DNA of 64,000 nucleotides from an uncultured Blautia sp. (GTDB lineage: Bacteria > Bacillota > Clostridia > Lachnospirales > Lachnospiraceae), in contig CAKRPO010000002.1 of the NCBI GenBank assembly GCA_934378195.1, positions 54,901-118,900 on the forward strand. Reading direction: 5' to 3'. The translations under genes and the position numbers were made by a program. Shown piece after piece: positions 1 through 8,090 of this stretch; the stretch's first letter is position 1, and every line of letters starts with the position of its first letter. The notes beneath the pieces were generated by a model that saw nothing but the letters and a program-made list of their open reading frames with translations, ran no database searches and was not told the origin of the DNA.

Positions 1-16
1 TTCCTATATTCCAGCC

Positions 17-421
17 TTACGCCTTCACCCTGGAGAGAATCTCTTCTTTCATCTCATCAGTCAACTCGCCAGGTTTCCATGTCAGCCCTACCTGATCTCC
101 CTCATAGCGAGGAATCAGATGCATGTGGAAATGAAATACCGTCTGTCCTGCAATCTCGCCATTATTCTGAACTACATTAAATCCATCACAATGCAGTCCG
201 TCTTTGATCTTTGTCGCCATATGCTTTGCAAGGATCATTGCCTTTCCTGCTGTCTCATCCGGAAGTTCGTAAATATTTGCCGCATGAGCCTTCGGAAGAA
301 TCAGTGCATGTCCTTTTGTTGCCGGTCCCAGGTCAAGAATCACACGAAAATCTTCGTCTTCATATAACGTAGCGGAAGGAATTTCTCCGTTTGCAATTTT
401 ACAAAAAATACAGTTTTCCAT
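17..421 (-). CDS. HIT family nucleotide-binding hydrolase
   Basis: The 134-residue protein begins MENCIFCKIA and carries the histidine triad FHFHMHLIP near its C-terminus, plus a CxxC pair at the N-terminus as in bacterial HIT/HinT proteins. The family hydrolyses nucleoside phosphoramidates or dinucleoside polyphosphates in the cytosol; the true substrate here is unknown. The reading frame stays open to 532, but the ATG at 421 has an AGGAGG site at good spacing and matches family length, so the upstream extension is rejected. It is transcribed divergently from the histidine kinase at 624. Family assignment is firm; specific function is not. Confidence 0.93.
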   Translation of the reverse strand: MENCIFCKIANGEIPSATLYEDEDFRVILDLGPATKGHALILPKAHAANIYELPDETAGKAMILAKHMATKIKDGLHCDGFNVVQNNGEIAGQTVFHFHMHLIPRYEGDQVGLTWKPGELTDEMKEEILSRVKA

Positions 422-460
422 GATATCGTCCTCCTTACAGTTCAACTGTTTTCTGCCTTT

Positions 461-489
461 ATTGTCTCGTACTTTCACGAATTTTTCAA
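461..489 (-). promoter_or_regulatory. candidate promoter of HIT gene
   Basis: On the minus strand TTGAAA (484-489) and GACAAT (461-466) are separated by 17 bp, upstream of the HIT start at 421. The -10 is imperfect. Confidence 0.4.
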
Positions 490-623
490 GACGAATTTTA
501 TTGATTACTGTATTTTTTGATACTATACTCATAATTGTTTACAGGAAATGACCAAATTACTGGAGCAAAACGGACAATTCTGCTTTGTTCCGGCAATTTA
601 CACTTCCCATGAGGTGACAGATT

Positions 624-1301
624 ATGCAGAAAAAAGACATTATCACACAACAGAAGAAGGATTTTCAATCGATGCTGTCCACATTTTCTCATGAAATAAG
701 AAATCCGCTGGCGTTGATCACCAGCGAAATGCAGATGTTGTCAGATCTTCATCCGCAGCTCTGTTTCAGTGAACACTGGGATAATATCATGGAAAATCTG
801 AATTATATACGTGAGCTTCTGGACGAACTTTCCAGATACCAGAACGCCGGACATATTTCCCTTACTCAGACAGATTTAAGTCTCTGTCTGGAACGTATCA
901 CGAATTCCTTCCGTCCGGCACTGGATTATCTCGGAATCACCTTCGAGACTGACATCCCCCATGATCTTCCCCAGATCTGTCTGGATCAGACAAAAATCCG
1001 TCAGGCTCTCTTTAACATTCTCCGAAATGCACAGGAATCGATCCAGCATGTGCACGGAAAAATTCAGTTTTCTGCTTCTGCAGTTCCTGACGGTGTACAG
1101 CTTACCATCTCCGATAATGGCTGTGGCATGACCGGGGAGCAGATGGAAAATGTCTTTCAGCCCTTCATAACCTACAAGCCCGGAGGCACAGGTCTCGGGC
1201 TTGCTGTCACCCGCCAGATCATCGAAGCTCATCAGGGTACGCTGGAAGTAGAAAGTGTTCCGAATGAAGGTACTTCATTTTATATTTTTCTTCCCGGATG
1301 A
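624..1301 (+). CDS. sensor-less histidine kinase (HisKA + HATPase_c)
   Basis: A 225-residue protein containing only the transmitter of a two-component kinase. The H-box SHEIRNPL has the phospho-acceptor His at residue 23, the N-box has Asn135, the G1 box DNGCGMTG is near 164-171 and the G2 box GGTGLGL is near 187-193. No membrane segment, PAS or GAF input domain precedes the H-box, so it is probably cytosolic and receives its signal through a partner. A GAGGTGA site precedes the ATG. No response regulator is adjacent. Its end overlaps the convergent rhomboid gene by 22 bp. Compact kinases of this kind occur in clostridial phosphorelays, but a sporulation role is only a guess. Confidence 0.85.
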   Translation: MQKKDIITQQKKDFQSMLSTFSHEIRNPLALITSEMQMLSDLHPQLCFSEHWDNIMENLNYIRELLDELSRYQNAGHISLTQTDLSLCLERITNSFRPALDYLGITFETDIPHDLPQICLDQTKIRQALFNILRNAQESIQHVHGKIQFSASAVPDGVQLTISDNGCGMTGEQMENVFQPFITYKPGGTGLGLAVTRQIIEAHQGTLEVESVPNEGTSFYIFLPG

Positions 1302-1870
1302 TAGAGGATAACTGCAAGCAGAAGTCCGGATACCAGCCCGCCTATATGGGCGGTATTGTCCACTCCTGTACTTGTAAATCCGAAATACAGGGAAAAAGCA
1401 GCCATGATTAGAATCTGTCGTGCAGACAGATCCCCCAGCCAGCCTTTATTGCGGATCACGATATAGATCATGGCTCCCATAACAGCAAAGACTGCACCGG
1501 ATGCGCCGGCAGATACCGCGAAATCCAGAGAATGCAGTTCCATACATAAGGAAAACACATTTCCAAGCAGACCACCCAGCAGGTAGATCAGAAGGAATCT
1601 TATCTTTCCGATCGCCTGTTCCAGTCTGCTTCCAAGCACAAACAGTACCAGCATATTATTCAACAAATGTTCAATTCCAAAATGCAGGAACATACAGGTA
1701 AACAGACGATAATATTCTCCACCCTGCACGATCATCGGGGTATAGGCTGCACCCCAGTCAAGCATATGCATGGTGTTCTGCGAACTTCCTGTAATCTCCA
1801 CGATCACGAAGGCAAGGATATTCAGGAATATCAACCCTGCAGTCACCGGTTCTTTACGTAATTCTTCCAC
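1280..1870 (-). CDS. rhomboid family intramembrane serine protease
   Basis: A polytopic protein of about 196 residues. It has the HLLNN motif of the second core helix, the GASG catalytic-serine motif (Ser about 124) and the AHIGG catalytic-histidine motif (His about 175). These are the Ser-His dyad and oxyanion residues of bacterial rhomboids, which cut transmembrane substrates within the membrane. An in-frame ATG lies at 1891, but the best promoter would start the transcript only about 3 nt before it. A GTG at 1870 has AGGAGA 7 nt upstream, so GTG 1870 is preferred. The substrate is unknown. Confidence 0.85.
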   Translation of the reverse strand: MEELRKEPVTAGLIFLNILAFVIVEITGSSQNTMHMLDWGAAYTPMIVQGGEYYRLFTCMFLHFGIEHLLNNMLVLFVLGSRLEQAIGKIRFLLIYLLGGLLGNVFSLCMELHSLDFAVSAGASGAVFAVMGAMIYIVIRNKGWLGDLSARQILIMAAFSLYFGFTSTGVDNTAHIGGLVSGLLLAVILYHPGRKI

Positions 1871-1900
1871 GGATTTTTCTCCTATTCTCATTTTGATACA

Positions 1901-1929
1901 ATTTTAGCAGAAGGCATATCCCGTGACAA
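1901..1929 (-). promoter_or_regulatory. promoter of rhomboid gene
   Basis: TTGTCA (1924-1929) and TAAAAT (1901-1906) on the minus strand with an exact 17 bp spacer. The predicted start of transcription near 1894 argues for the internal GTG start of the rhomboid gene. Confidence 0.55.
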
Positions 1930-1950
1930 GGCAACACTTTTGTCGGATTG

Positions 1951-3450
1951 TTACTTTAGAAAGACATATCTCGCCTGTGCAAAATCCACCTGGTCTTCAT
2001 CCTGCAAAAGATACTCTTCATCTGCTTTCAACATTCTTCCATTGACAGATGTTCCATTTCTCGAATTCAGATCAGCCAGATAATATTCTTCGCCTGTTTT
2101 GCGGATCCTGGCATGTACACGACTGACTGTCGGAAGTGAGATCACAGCATCGGAAGCCTGTTCCAGTTTCCCGATCACCGTCAGTTCTCTTTCCAGATAG
2201 ATTGGGGCCAGTTCCCCGGGTTCTCTGCTTACCAGACTTGCCGGTCCTGACAGTTGCCCGGCTGAAAGTACTACGGTCTCACCATACATTTCCTGTTGAT
2301 CGTATTCTGTTCCTGATTGTTCTTCTCTGACCTTTTCATTTCTTTCCCTTCTTTTTTCCGGCATTTCTTTTTGCCACGCGGAAGCCTGTTCCGGTATATC
2401 TCTTTCTGCTGTCTTTTTTTCTGTTCTGCCTTTTTCTGTCCTGTCACTTCTGTTCTTCTCTATATTTCTGTCCACGCTTCTGCCAGTCTCTCCGGCAAGT
2501 TCACGCTGCACCTTATTTCTCCATTCTGCGGACTGTTCCTGTCGTTTCTTCTTTTTACCTGCCGCCCAGGTGCAGCCGGTCCCGATTCCCATAAGTACAA
2601 TCGCAACACCCAGAACAGCTTCCATTGGAATCTCTGGCAGATAGCCAAGATAACTGGCAAACAGAATTCCAATCAAAACGCCAACACCAGCCACGCATCC
2701 TGCTGCCAGCTTCCAGTGGATCTCTGCTTTCCCACTATGCGAAATCTTCTTTTTCTCTTCGTTATGTGCAGCCTCCTGATACTCAGGATCTCCCCATGAA
2801 CCAACATCTCTCTCTTTTTTCCACAAACTTTCCTCTGTCATGTCATGTTTTCCACTTTCAGCCTCATTTCTGTCTTCTCTTTCCACACTTCTGTCCCTGT
2901 CCTCCGCCTCTGCCCGATAAACCAGTTCTTTGATGTGTTCCAGCTGCAATCCGGATTCCATCGCTTTACGGTAGATTCCATATCCCAGATTGACTGCTCT
3001 GGAATCTTCATGGTCCAGCTTTGGCAGGAAATATTCCGTCAGCTCCCGAAACTGCTCCTGCACCGGATGACGATAATCCGGAAGGCAGCAAAAATACACT
3101 TCTTTTTTCTCCAGGTCCAGAAAGATATAATCCGGACAGAGGACCAGCTGTTCTGTGTTTAACAGAAATTCTGCCATCTCTTCCATTACCCGTAGAAATC
3201 CCTGCAGAATCATCTCCAGGTCTTCCCCTCGGATCTTTCGCTGTTCATAAAAGGAAGCGATGGACTGTTTCGAAGTAATATCATAATAGAACAGCCATTT
3301 CCCATCCAGCCCCTGCATCCTGCATTTCAATATCGAAGACATTGTGTTTCCCGTCAGTATTCTTACCTGATATGAAGCGGTATTGACCATTTCCTCCGCA
3401 TAAAGGATCAGATAATTATGACTGACATCTCGTTTATATTCTGCATGCAT
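1951..3450 (-). CDS. DUF6382-type N-terminus with C-terminal FHA domain, tad-linked
   Basis: A 499-residue protein. Residues 1 to about 190 look like the DUF6382 domain found with clostridial tad loci. A charged Glu/Lys-rich region follows, then two membrane segments around 245-300, a second low-complexity charged stretch, and a C-terminal FHA domain (about 420-499) with the SRVHARI and LNSRNGTSVNG motifs. FHA domains bind phosphothreonine, so it may link pilus assembly to Ser/Thr kinase signalling. It lies 50 bp downstream of the last pseudopilin in the same orientation and is probably the final gene of the tad operon. A GGGAGA site precedes the ATG. Function is inferred from context. Confidence 0.8.
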   Translation of the reverse strand: MHAEYKRDVSHNYLILYAEEMVNTASYQVRILTGNTMSSILKCRMQGLDGKWLFYYDITSKQSIASFYEQRKIRGEDLEMILQGFLRVMEEMAEFLLNTEQLVLCPDYIFLDLEKKEVYFCCLPDYRHPVQEQFRELTEYFLPKLDHEDSRAVNLGYGIYRKAMESGLQLEHIKELVYRAEAEDRDRSVEREDRNEAESGKHDMTEESLWKKERDVGSWGDPEYQEAAHNEEKKKISHSGKAEIHWKLAAGCVAGVGVLIGILFASYLGYLPEIPMEAVLGVAIVLMGIGTGCTWAAGKKKKRQEQSAEWRNKVQRELAGETGRSVDRNIEKNRSDRTEKGRTEKKTAERDIPEQASAWQKEMPEKRRERNEKVREEQSGTEYDQQEMYGETVVLSAGQLSGPASLVSREPGELAPIYLERELTVIGKLEQASDAVISLPTVSRVHARIRKTGEEYYLADLNSRNGTSVNGRMLKADEEYLLQDEDQVDFAQARYVFLK

Positions 3451-3500
3451 AATTTATTCTCCCATATGATTCTACTTTCTTCTTTATTCTCGCATCATTC

Positions 3501-3938
3501 TTATCCTTCTTCCGTGACAATCTCAGCGGCAGCCTTGACCTTGCGGATCCATTCAGACGGCCGGATGATTCTGGAGCTTCCTTCTGTTTTTAACGTCCAG
3601 CGAAATCCACCGAAGCCTGCAATTGTTTCCGCCTGATAGCTGACCTTTACCGTCTTTCCGGTGCTTACCTGATATTTCAGATTTTCCGCACCAAAGAATC
3701 CTACATTTCCAAGTTCTTCCCCCTTTGCAGAAGCCGCTTCATATGGCTGTCCGTTTTTTCGTACACATTCCATACTTCCGGTCAATGCCGCCTCATGAGC
3801 AGCCGCTGTCAGCCAGGTACGATTATGTACAAAAAATGTCAGATACAGAACTCCTATGATTGTTATTAATATCAGCGACATCACACAGGCTGCCTCAATC
3901 GTAAAACTTCCTTTTTGCATCTTTTTTCTCAGATTCAT
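3501..3938 (-). CDS. TadE-like pseudopilin
   Basis: A 145-residue protein starting MNLRKKMQKGSFTIEAA, a short basic leader followed by the GSFTIEAA motif typical of TadE/TadG-like minor pilins and then one hydrophobic helix. The frame is open further upstream, but the ATG at 3938 has GGGAGG upstream and overlaps the end of the preceding peptidase gene by 4 bp, the usual sign of translational coupling. Such proteins are processed by a prepilin peptidase and act as minor pilus components. The C-terminal part has no recognised fold. Confidence 0.78.
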   Translation of the reverse strand: MNLRKKMQKGSFTIEAACVMSLILITIIGVLYLTFFVHNRTWLTAAAHEAALTGSMECVRKNGQPYEAASAKGEELGNVGFFGAENLKYQVSTGKTVKVSYQAETIAGFGGFRWTLKTEGSSRIIRPSEWIRKVKAAAEIVTEEG

Positions 3939-4351
3939 AGCAAAAACCCTCCCAGATAGCCCAACAGCAGAAACGGTACCAACGGTATTTCCGTCTTCCG
4001 TCCTTTTTTGCAGATAAACAGCAGAATTCCCGCATACCCAGCTGCTGCCAGCATTCCAATACATGCCATTTTCAGATACCATTCTGTTGTCAGCATCGTT
4101 CCAAGTGTCAGAAAGACCCAGCCATCTCCCATTCCGATTTCTCCACCTGTCAGTATGCTGGCTGCCAGTATGATAAGACTGACTCCTGTCGGGATCATCC
4201 AGTCCTGTAAACTTCTTCCCGCATAGATGCTGAATCCAATGCCAAGAATCCCAAAACATCCTGTCAGAAACAGTGAAATCTCTTTTTTCTTCCAGTCTTT
4301 CCAGCCTGCAACTGCCAGAAACAAAACCGTCAATACCTCCCTGATCTGCAT
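3935..4351 (-). CDS. prepilin peptidase, A24 family (short form)
   Basis: A 138-residue polytopic protein. The first catalytic Asp lies in AGWKDWKKKE and the second in the GMGDGW motif, which matches the GxGD signature of A24 aspartic proteases. It lacks the N-terminal methyltransferase domain of PilD, as expected for CpaA/TadV peptidases. It would cut the leader peptides of the pilin and pseudopilins encoded nearby. An AAGGAG site precedes the ATG. The cluster also encodes a second A24 peptidase at 11064-11600, so the two may divide substrates. Confidence 0.85.
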   Translation of the reverse strand: MQIREVLTVLFLAVAGWKDWKKKEISLFLTGCFGILGIGFSIYAGRSLQDWMIPTGVSLIILAASILTGGEIGMGDGWVFLTLGTMLTTEWYLKMACIGMLAAAGYAGILLFICKKGRKTEIPLVPFLLLGYLGGFLL

Positions 4352-4375
4352 GCTTCTTTACTCCTTATCTTTATT

Positions 4376-5245
4376 TTATCCGCAGCTGCTGCAGGCATGC
4401 ATCCCGCCAAGCTGTGATTCCTTTACCAGTTTTACGGTACGCTTCAGGCCACTGCAGGTCGCAAGATTATGATAACGGTTTCCTGAAGAAGTCACATATA
4501 CCACTCCGGATGGCTTCTGATTCCGGCTGCAGGACTCGCAGGGACTGTATTTCTGTCCACTTGCATTGTGGGCATGCGCGACAGACGAACCTGATATCTG
4601 GTTAATCTTCACATTCAGATAACGGCAGCCCGGTTTCCTGTGATATACCGTTCCGGATTCTGTTACATACACCATCTTCTCCGGTTCTTTTGCATCTCCC
4701 TTAAGTTCTGTCTCATCCGCACCCGTCCATGCATGTACTTTGACCGTATTATGCATCCATACCTTTGGCAGCGGAACCAGTGCACCGATTGGCGTGTATG
4801 CATAAACATCCGGCATTGTAACTTCTTTTGGGCCTTTTCCATCCAATACATATGCATACATTCCTGCCTCTTTCGTCTTTTCACACAGTGCCTGCAGATG
4901 CACTGTCTGAATCCGGTAAATATCCATAAACGAGATCATCGTCACCATTCCAAGGAAAAACAATGGCAGAACAAGTGCCGTTTCCAGCGCCAGGCTTGCC
5001 TGTCTGCACTTTCCTGGCAAGGTGCAGGAAGATACTTTTTCAGAAAGTTTTCTTATAACATCTTTGACACTTATGATTCTTTGGACTTTTCTGACCATCA
5101 GGGAAATCAGAATTTCTCTTCCACGAGAGCGTTTCCTTTCTGTTTTATTTTTATTTCTTTCACGTGCCATTGATTTTTTTCTGTCTATCTCACTGACATT
5201 TCTATGTTTTTCATTCCCATATTTCTTATCCTTCTGAAAAAGCAT
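4376..5245 (-). CDS. TadE-like protein with duplicated Cys/His C-terminal motif
   Basis: A 289-residue protein with a long basic N-terminus (1-80), a SLALETALVLP pilin-like segment and hydrophobic helix (about 83-108), and an extracytoplasmic C-terminus. The last 100 residues hold the same pattern twice: VYVTESGTVYH (192-202) with Cys207 and a CESC pair at 236-239, then VYVTSSGNRYH (249-259) with Cys264 and a CSSC pair at 285-288. Each unit offers one His and three Cys, resembling small metal-binding domains of the Ada or nuclease-tail kind. GAGGTG precedes the ATG; internal ATGs are possible. A surface-exposed, metal-binding minor pilin is an inference. Confidence 0.72.
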   Translation of the reverse strand: MLFQKDKKYGNEKHRNVSEIDRKKSMARERNKNKTERKRSRGREILISLMVRKVQRIISVKDVIRKLSEKVSSCTLPGKCRQASLALETALVLPLFFLGMVTMISFMDIYRIQTVHLQALCEKTKEAGMYAYVLDGKGPKEVTMPDVYAYTPIGALVPLPKVWMHNTVKVHAWTGADETELKGDAKEPEKMVYVTESGTVYHRKPGCRYLNVKINQISGSSVAHAHNASGQKYSPCESCSRNQKPSGVVYVTSSGNRYHNLATCSGLKRTVKLVKESQLGGMHACSSCG

Positions 5246-5266
5246 CTTTCTGCACCTCTTTTCCCA

Positions 5267-5284
5267 GGCGGTCTTACGACCGCC
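5267..5284 (-). other. intercistronic GC-rich hairpin in tad operon
   Basis: GGCGGTC and GACCGCC form a perfect 7 bp stem with a 4-base loop in the 85 bp gap between the DUF5702 gene and the TadE-like gene. No T-run follows, so it is more likely an mRNA-stability or processing element than a full terminator. Confidence 0.5.
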
Positions 5285-5330
5285 CGTGTTGCCCGTATAA
5301 CTTCTGAATCCAATCTCTCAAATCCACTTT

Positions 5331-6815
5331 TTACACATAACTGTACTGCCTTGTTACCGAAAAGATCTGCTTCCGGTTTGCCTGCACATCTGCAGAAGCT
5401 TCAATCGCTTCTATACAGCAGTCAAGCCGAAAGTTTTCTTTTCCTCTGGTACTCCGTATCTCCGCTTCGATCATATCCATTCCCCGTGTCAGTTTTTCTG
5501 TCTTTGTCTTTGACAAAAGAAGGATCTGCAGATAATCCTGATAAGACATTCCACTTTCATCGCTTCGTCTCTGACTGTCCAGACGCGCAAGCAGATCCGG
5601 CAGATTTTCCAGAGACAGCTGCCAGGTTGCCGCTGTCTTGGTAAGCGGTACCTTTCCTCCATGAAACAGTTCCCGCAGATCCAGAATACTTTCTGCAAAA
5701 GACCAGCAGAGGATCAGTGCCGCTTCAATGATTACTGCAGCCGGCGGAATCAGAAAGCTGGACGCGATTGCAAGTGCAACTGCCTGAACCTGCGCTCTCT
5801 TACCTGCATCTGCCATCAGACAGGAAGCATTAATTCCTTCGCGGATCATCAGAAGGCGGTTGGCTACTGCTTTCAGATTCTCGCGGTCACTTCTCTTTCC
5901 AGCGAGAAGATATTCCAGCTGATAGCAAAGACCGGACTTTGACGGTGTCATATAACTTCCCAGATGCTCCATCAGATATTGCTGGAACAATACCTTCGAA
6001 GTCCCCGAATTATCCTTTTTCACGCTTTGCGGCATCTCCATTCCCTGTTGCAGGTCCCTGCCCGACAGCAGATCGCCACGTGATATTTCCCGGTCAGAAA
6101 TTCCTTTTGCTGCCGGCACTACCAGATCCAGCAGCCCCATCTGTCGAATCCTCTGTATCACCGGAATCGGATTGACTACCTGTGGTTTCTCTTCGCCATC
6201 CGAGAAACCTCCATCGGAACCGTCTCCAAAATCCCCCGTATTTTCATTCTTAGAGGCTTCCTCCGCCTCCTGGCTTTTCTGTGCTGCCGAATTCATCTCT
6301 GAGTCATAATGATCCAGTGTGCCTCCGTTTTCTGCCCGTTGTCCGTCCTGCTCAGCCTGTTTCACCTTGTCTTCTTTTTTCCTGTATCGTCTGAGGAGTG
6401 CCTGCACTCCCTGACTTCCAAGTGTATCTTTCATGTAGGTAACTGCCTGCTGATAAAAAACTTCTCCATCTTCATCTGTCGCCAGACGATATCCGCTGAA
6501 ACCACACTGCTTCAATGTCAGTTTCTGACTGTTCTGTCTCAACACCGGCTTCATATACGATTCCAGATTGTCATACACCGCACTTAAGTTAAATTCTGTA
6601 CCGCCCTGCGTGCCATCCAGAAAAAACAGGTCATAATTCTTCAGAAGGAAGCGGTCATACTGTCCGAACAGAGAATAAAGTCCAATATCCATACTGTTCA
6701 GAATCTGTGTCCTGGCTGCTGCCGCCTGCACGGACTGTATGCTCGTTGCGACCAGTGACAGCAGAAGACTTAAGATCAGCGCCAGAAAAACAGTAATACT
6801 GCCCTTTTTCTCCAT
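5331..6815 (-). CDS. DUF5702 family tad-cluster membrane-anchored protein
   Basis: A 494-residue protein starting MEKKGSITVFLALILSLLLS, a basic leader with the GSITVFLAL pilin-like signature and one N-terminal membrane helix. It matches the DUF5702 family that accompanies clostridial tad genes. A Ser/Glu/Gly-rich linker lies around 170-215 and a hydrophobic stretch around 355-375. By position and N-terminus it resembles a TadG-type large minor pilin. A GAGAGGAGAG stretch precedes the ATG, and the gene lies 15 bp after the pilin gene. Molecular function is not known. Confidence 0.78.
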   Translation of the reverse strand: MEKKGSITVFLALILSLLLSLVATSIQSVQAAAARTQILNSMDIGLYSLFGQYDRFLLKNYDLFFLDGTQGGTEFNLSAVYDNLESYMKPVLRQNSQKLTLKQCGFSGYRLATDEDGEVFYQQAVTYMKDTLGSQGVQALLRRYRKKEDKVKQAEQDGQRAENGGTLDHYDSEMNSAAQKSQEAEEASKNENTGDFGDGSDGGFSDGEEKPQVVNPIPVIQRIRQMGLLDLVVPAAKGISDREISRGDLLSGRDLQQGMEMPQSVKKDNSGTSKVLFQQYLMEHLGSYMTPSKSGLCYQLEYLLAGKRSDRENLKAVANRLLMIREGINASCLMADAGKRAQVQAVALAIASSFLIPPAAVIIEAALILCWSFAESILDLRELFHGGKVPLTKTAATWQLSLENLPDLLARLDSQRRSDESGMSYQDYLQILLLSKTKTEKLTRGMDMIEAEIRSTRGKENFRLDCCIEAIEASADVQANRKQIFSVTRQYSYV

Positions 6816-6830
6816 CGGTTCTCTCCTCTC

Positions 6831-7007
6831 TCAGATGGAATTACTCTGTTTTGTGATCTTGCTTAAAATCGCACGTACCAGATTGGTCAGCTGTTCTTTA
6901 AAGATAATGACCAGACTGATCAGCACCACCAATATCAAAATAATCTCCACAACACCCACTGCATCTTCTTCCTGTACAAATTCCTTCACAAATCCCAAAT
7001 TCCGCAT
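6831..7007 (-). CDS. Flp1-like type IVb pilin
   Basis: A 58-residue gene easily missed because it is so short. The peptide begins MRNLGFVKEFVQEEDAVG and continues VVEIILILVVLISLVII, a short leader and hydrophobic helix with Glu21 three residues after Gly18. This matches the Flp1-like major pilin family, with probable peptidase cleavage after Gly18. GGGAGG sits 7 nt before the ATG. It lies between tadC (25 bp gap) and the DUF5702 gene (15 bp gap) in the same orientation, the expected place for the structural pilin. Confidence 0.82.
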   Translation of the reverse strand: MRNLGFVKEFVQEEDAVGVVEIILILVVLISLVIIFKEQLTNLVRAILSKITKQSNSI

Positions 7008-7032
7008 TACTTTACCTCCCTCATTCTTACAC

Positions 7033-8067
7033 TTAACTGTAGAAAGACAAAAATGCCGGTATCATGATGATCGCCATCACCACCGCAAGCATCATGATCA
7101 TCGGAACCAGCAGTTTTGTCGCTGCGGTCTCGCCCATTACCCTTGCCTTTCTTTTTCTTTCATCCCATGCTTCCAGAGCCTCTTTTTCCAGAAGATCTGC
7201 CATCCGATGTCCGCCTTTCTGAAGATTCTGGATCAGGATCGTGGAAAAAGTCTTGTACTTCATCTGTCCACACCGTTCTCCAAATCTCCGGTAAGCTTCG
7301 AGCTCTGCAACACCGCTGTCCATCTCATGACAGGCCGTCGTCACTGCCTCATACGCATACCTGACTGTGTCGCGATGGCTTCTGAGATAATCTGCACTGA
7401 TCTTTTGAAATGCCCTCCGTACTGTCATTCCTGCCTGGATCAGAAGCGTAAACTTCATGATCAGGGATGGATAATCCATCAGGAGCTGTTCTGCCCGTTT
7501 TGCCAGTTCTTCCTGCTGTTCCCTTGCCTTTTTGAGCATCAGCACAACTGCCGCAAATAAAGCAAGTGCCGCCAGAAATGTCCCGGTAGTCTCGCCCGGC
7601 TTCTGCCACTGAAGCACCTGTCCATTCCAGGAATCCGGCAGATAATAATAATCCGGATCTTCTTTTTCCTGGTTGTATTGCTCGATCACTTCTTTCAGCT
7701 TCTTCTGCCGTGCTTCCTCCGGTGTCTGAAACGTCTCCGTCTCTGCTTCTGTTTCCTCTGACTCTTCTGTCTCCTTTTCCGGAATCTGCACATCAAATTT
7801 CTGCGGCTCTCCACCATCTACAGAAACCTGTAATTCTTCTGTATAAGCGCCATCGGCACTCTTTTCGATCCGATGCCCTTTCTCATAAACCTCACTGCTC
7901 CCGCTGGTCAATGTCAATACCATTCCAAGTGTATTTCCACAGATTGCCACGAGCAGAAACAGACGTACGCTTTCTTTGTCGGCAATACCATCAAGCCGGA
8001 GCCATCCTGCCTTCCAGACAAGCACGGTACCAAATGCCGCAGCAAAAATAATCAGATGTACCCACAT
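7033..8067 (-). CDS. tadC: TadC-like type II/IV secretion platform protein
   Basis: A 344-residue protein with a T2SSF domain at about 185-320, bounded by hydrophobic segments near 164-181 and the C-terminus (MIMMLAVVMAIIMIPAFL). The N-terminal part is unusual: two membrane helices (about 1-22 and 37-56) are followed by an acidic Glu/Thr-rich region of about 100 residues before the T2SSF core. TadC forms the inner-membrane platform with TadB that couples the CpaF ATPase to pilus assembly. AGGAGG precedes the ATG. The gene lies 23 bp downstream of tadB. Confidence 0.82.
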   Translation of the reverse strand: MWVHLIIFAAAFGTVLVWKAGWLRLDGIADKESVRLFLLVAICGNTLGMVLTLTSGSSEVYEKGHRIEKSADGAYTEELQVSVDGGEPQKFDVQIPEKETEESEETEAETETFQTPEEARQKKLKEVIEQYNQEKEDPDYYYLPDSWNGQVLQWQKPGETTGTFLAALALFAAVVLMLKKAREQQEELAKRAEQLLMDYPSLIMKFTLLIQAGMTVRRAFQKISADYLRSHRDTVRYAYEAVTTACHEMDSGVAELEAYRRFGERCGQMKYKTFSTILIQNLQKGGHRMADLLEKEALEAWDERKRKARVMGETAATKLLVPMIMMLAVVMAIIMIPAFLSFYS

Positions 8068-8090
8068 TTTGCATCCTCCTGCCGTATTAC

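Noticed and set aside
548-694. 48-codon reading frame MTKLLEQNGQF... overlapping the histidine kinase start
   Set aside because: Weak ribosome binding site, out of frame with the kinase, and the kinase ATG at 624 has a clear GAGGTGA site; no family recognised.
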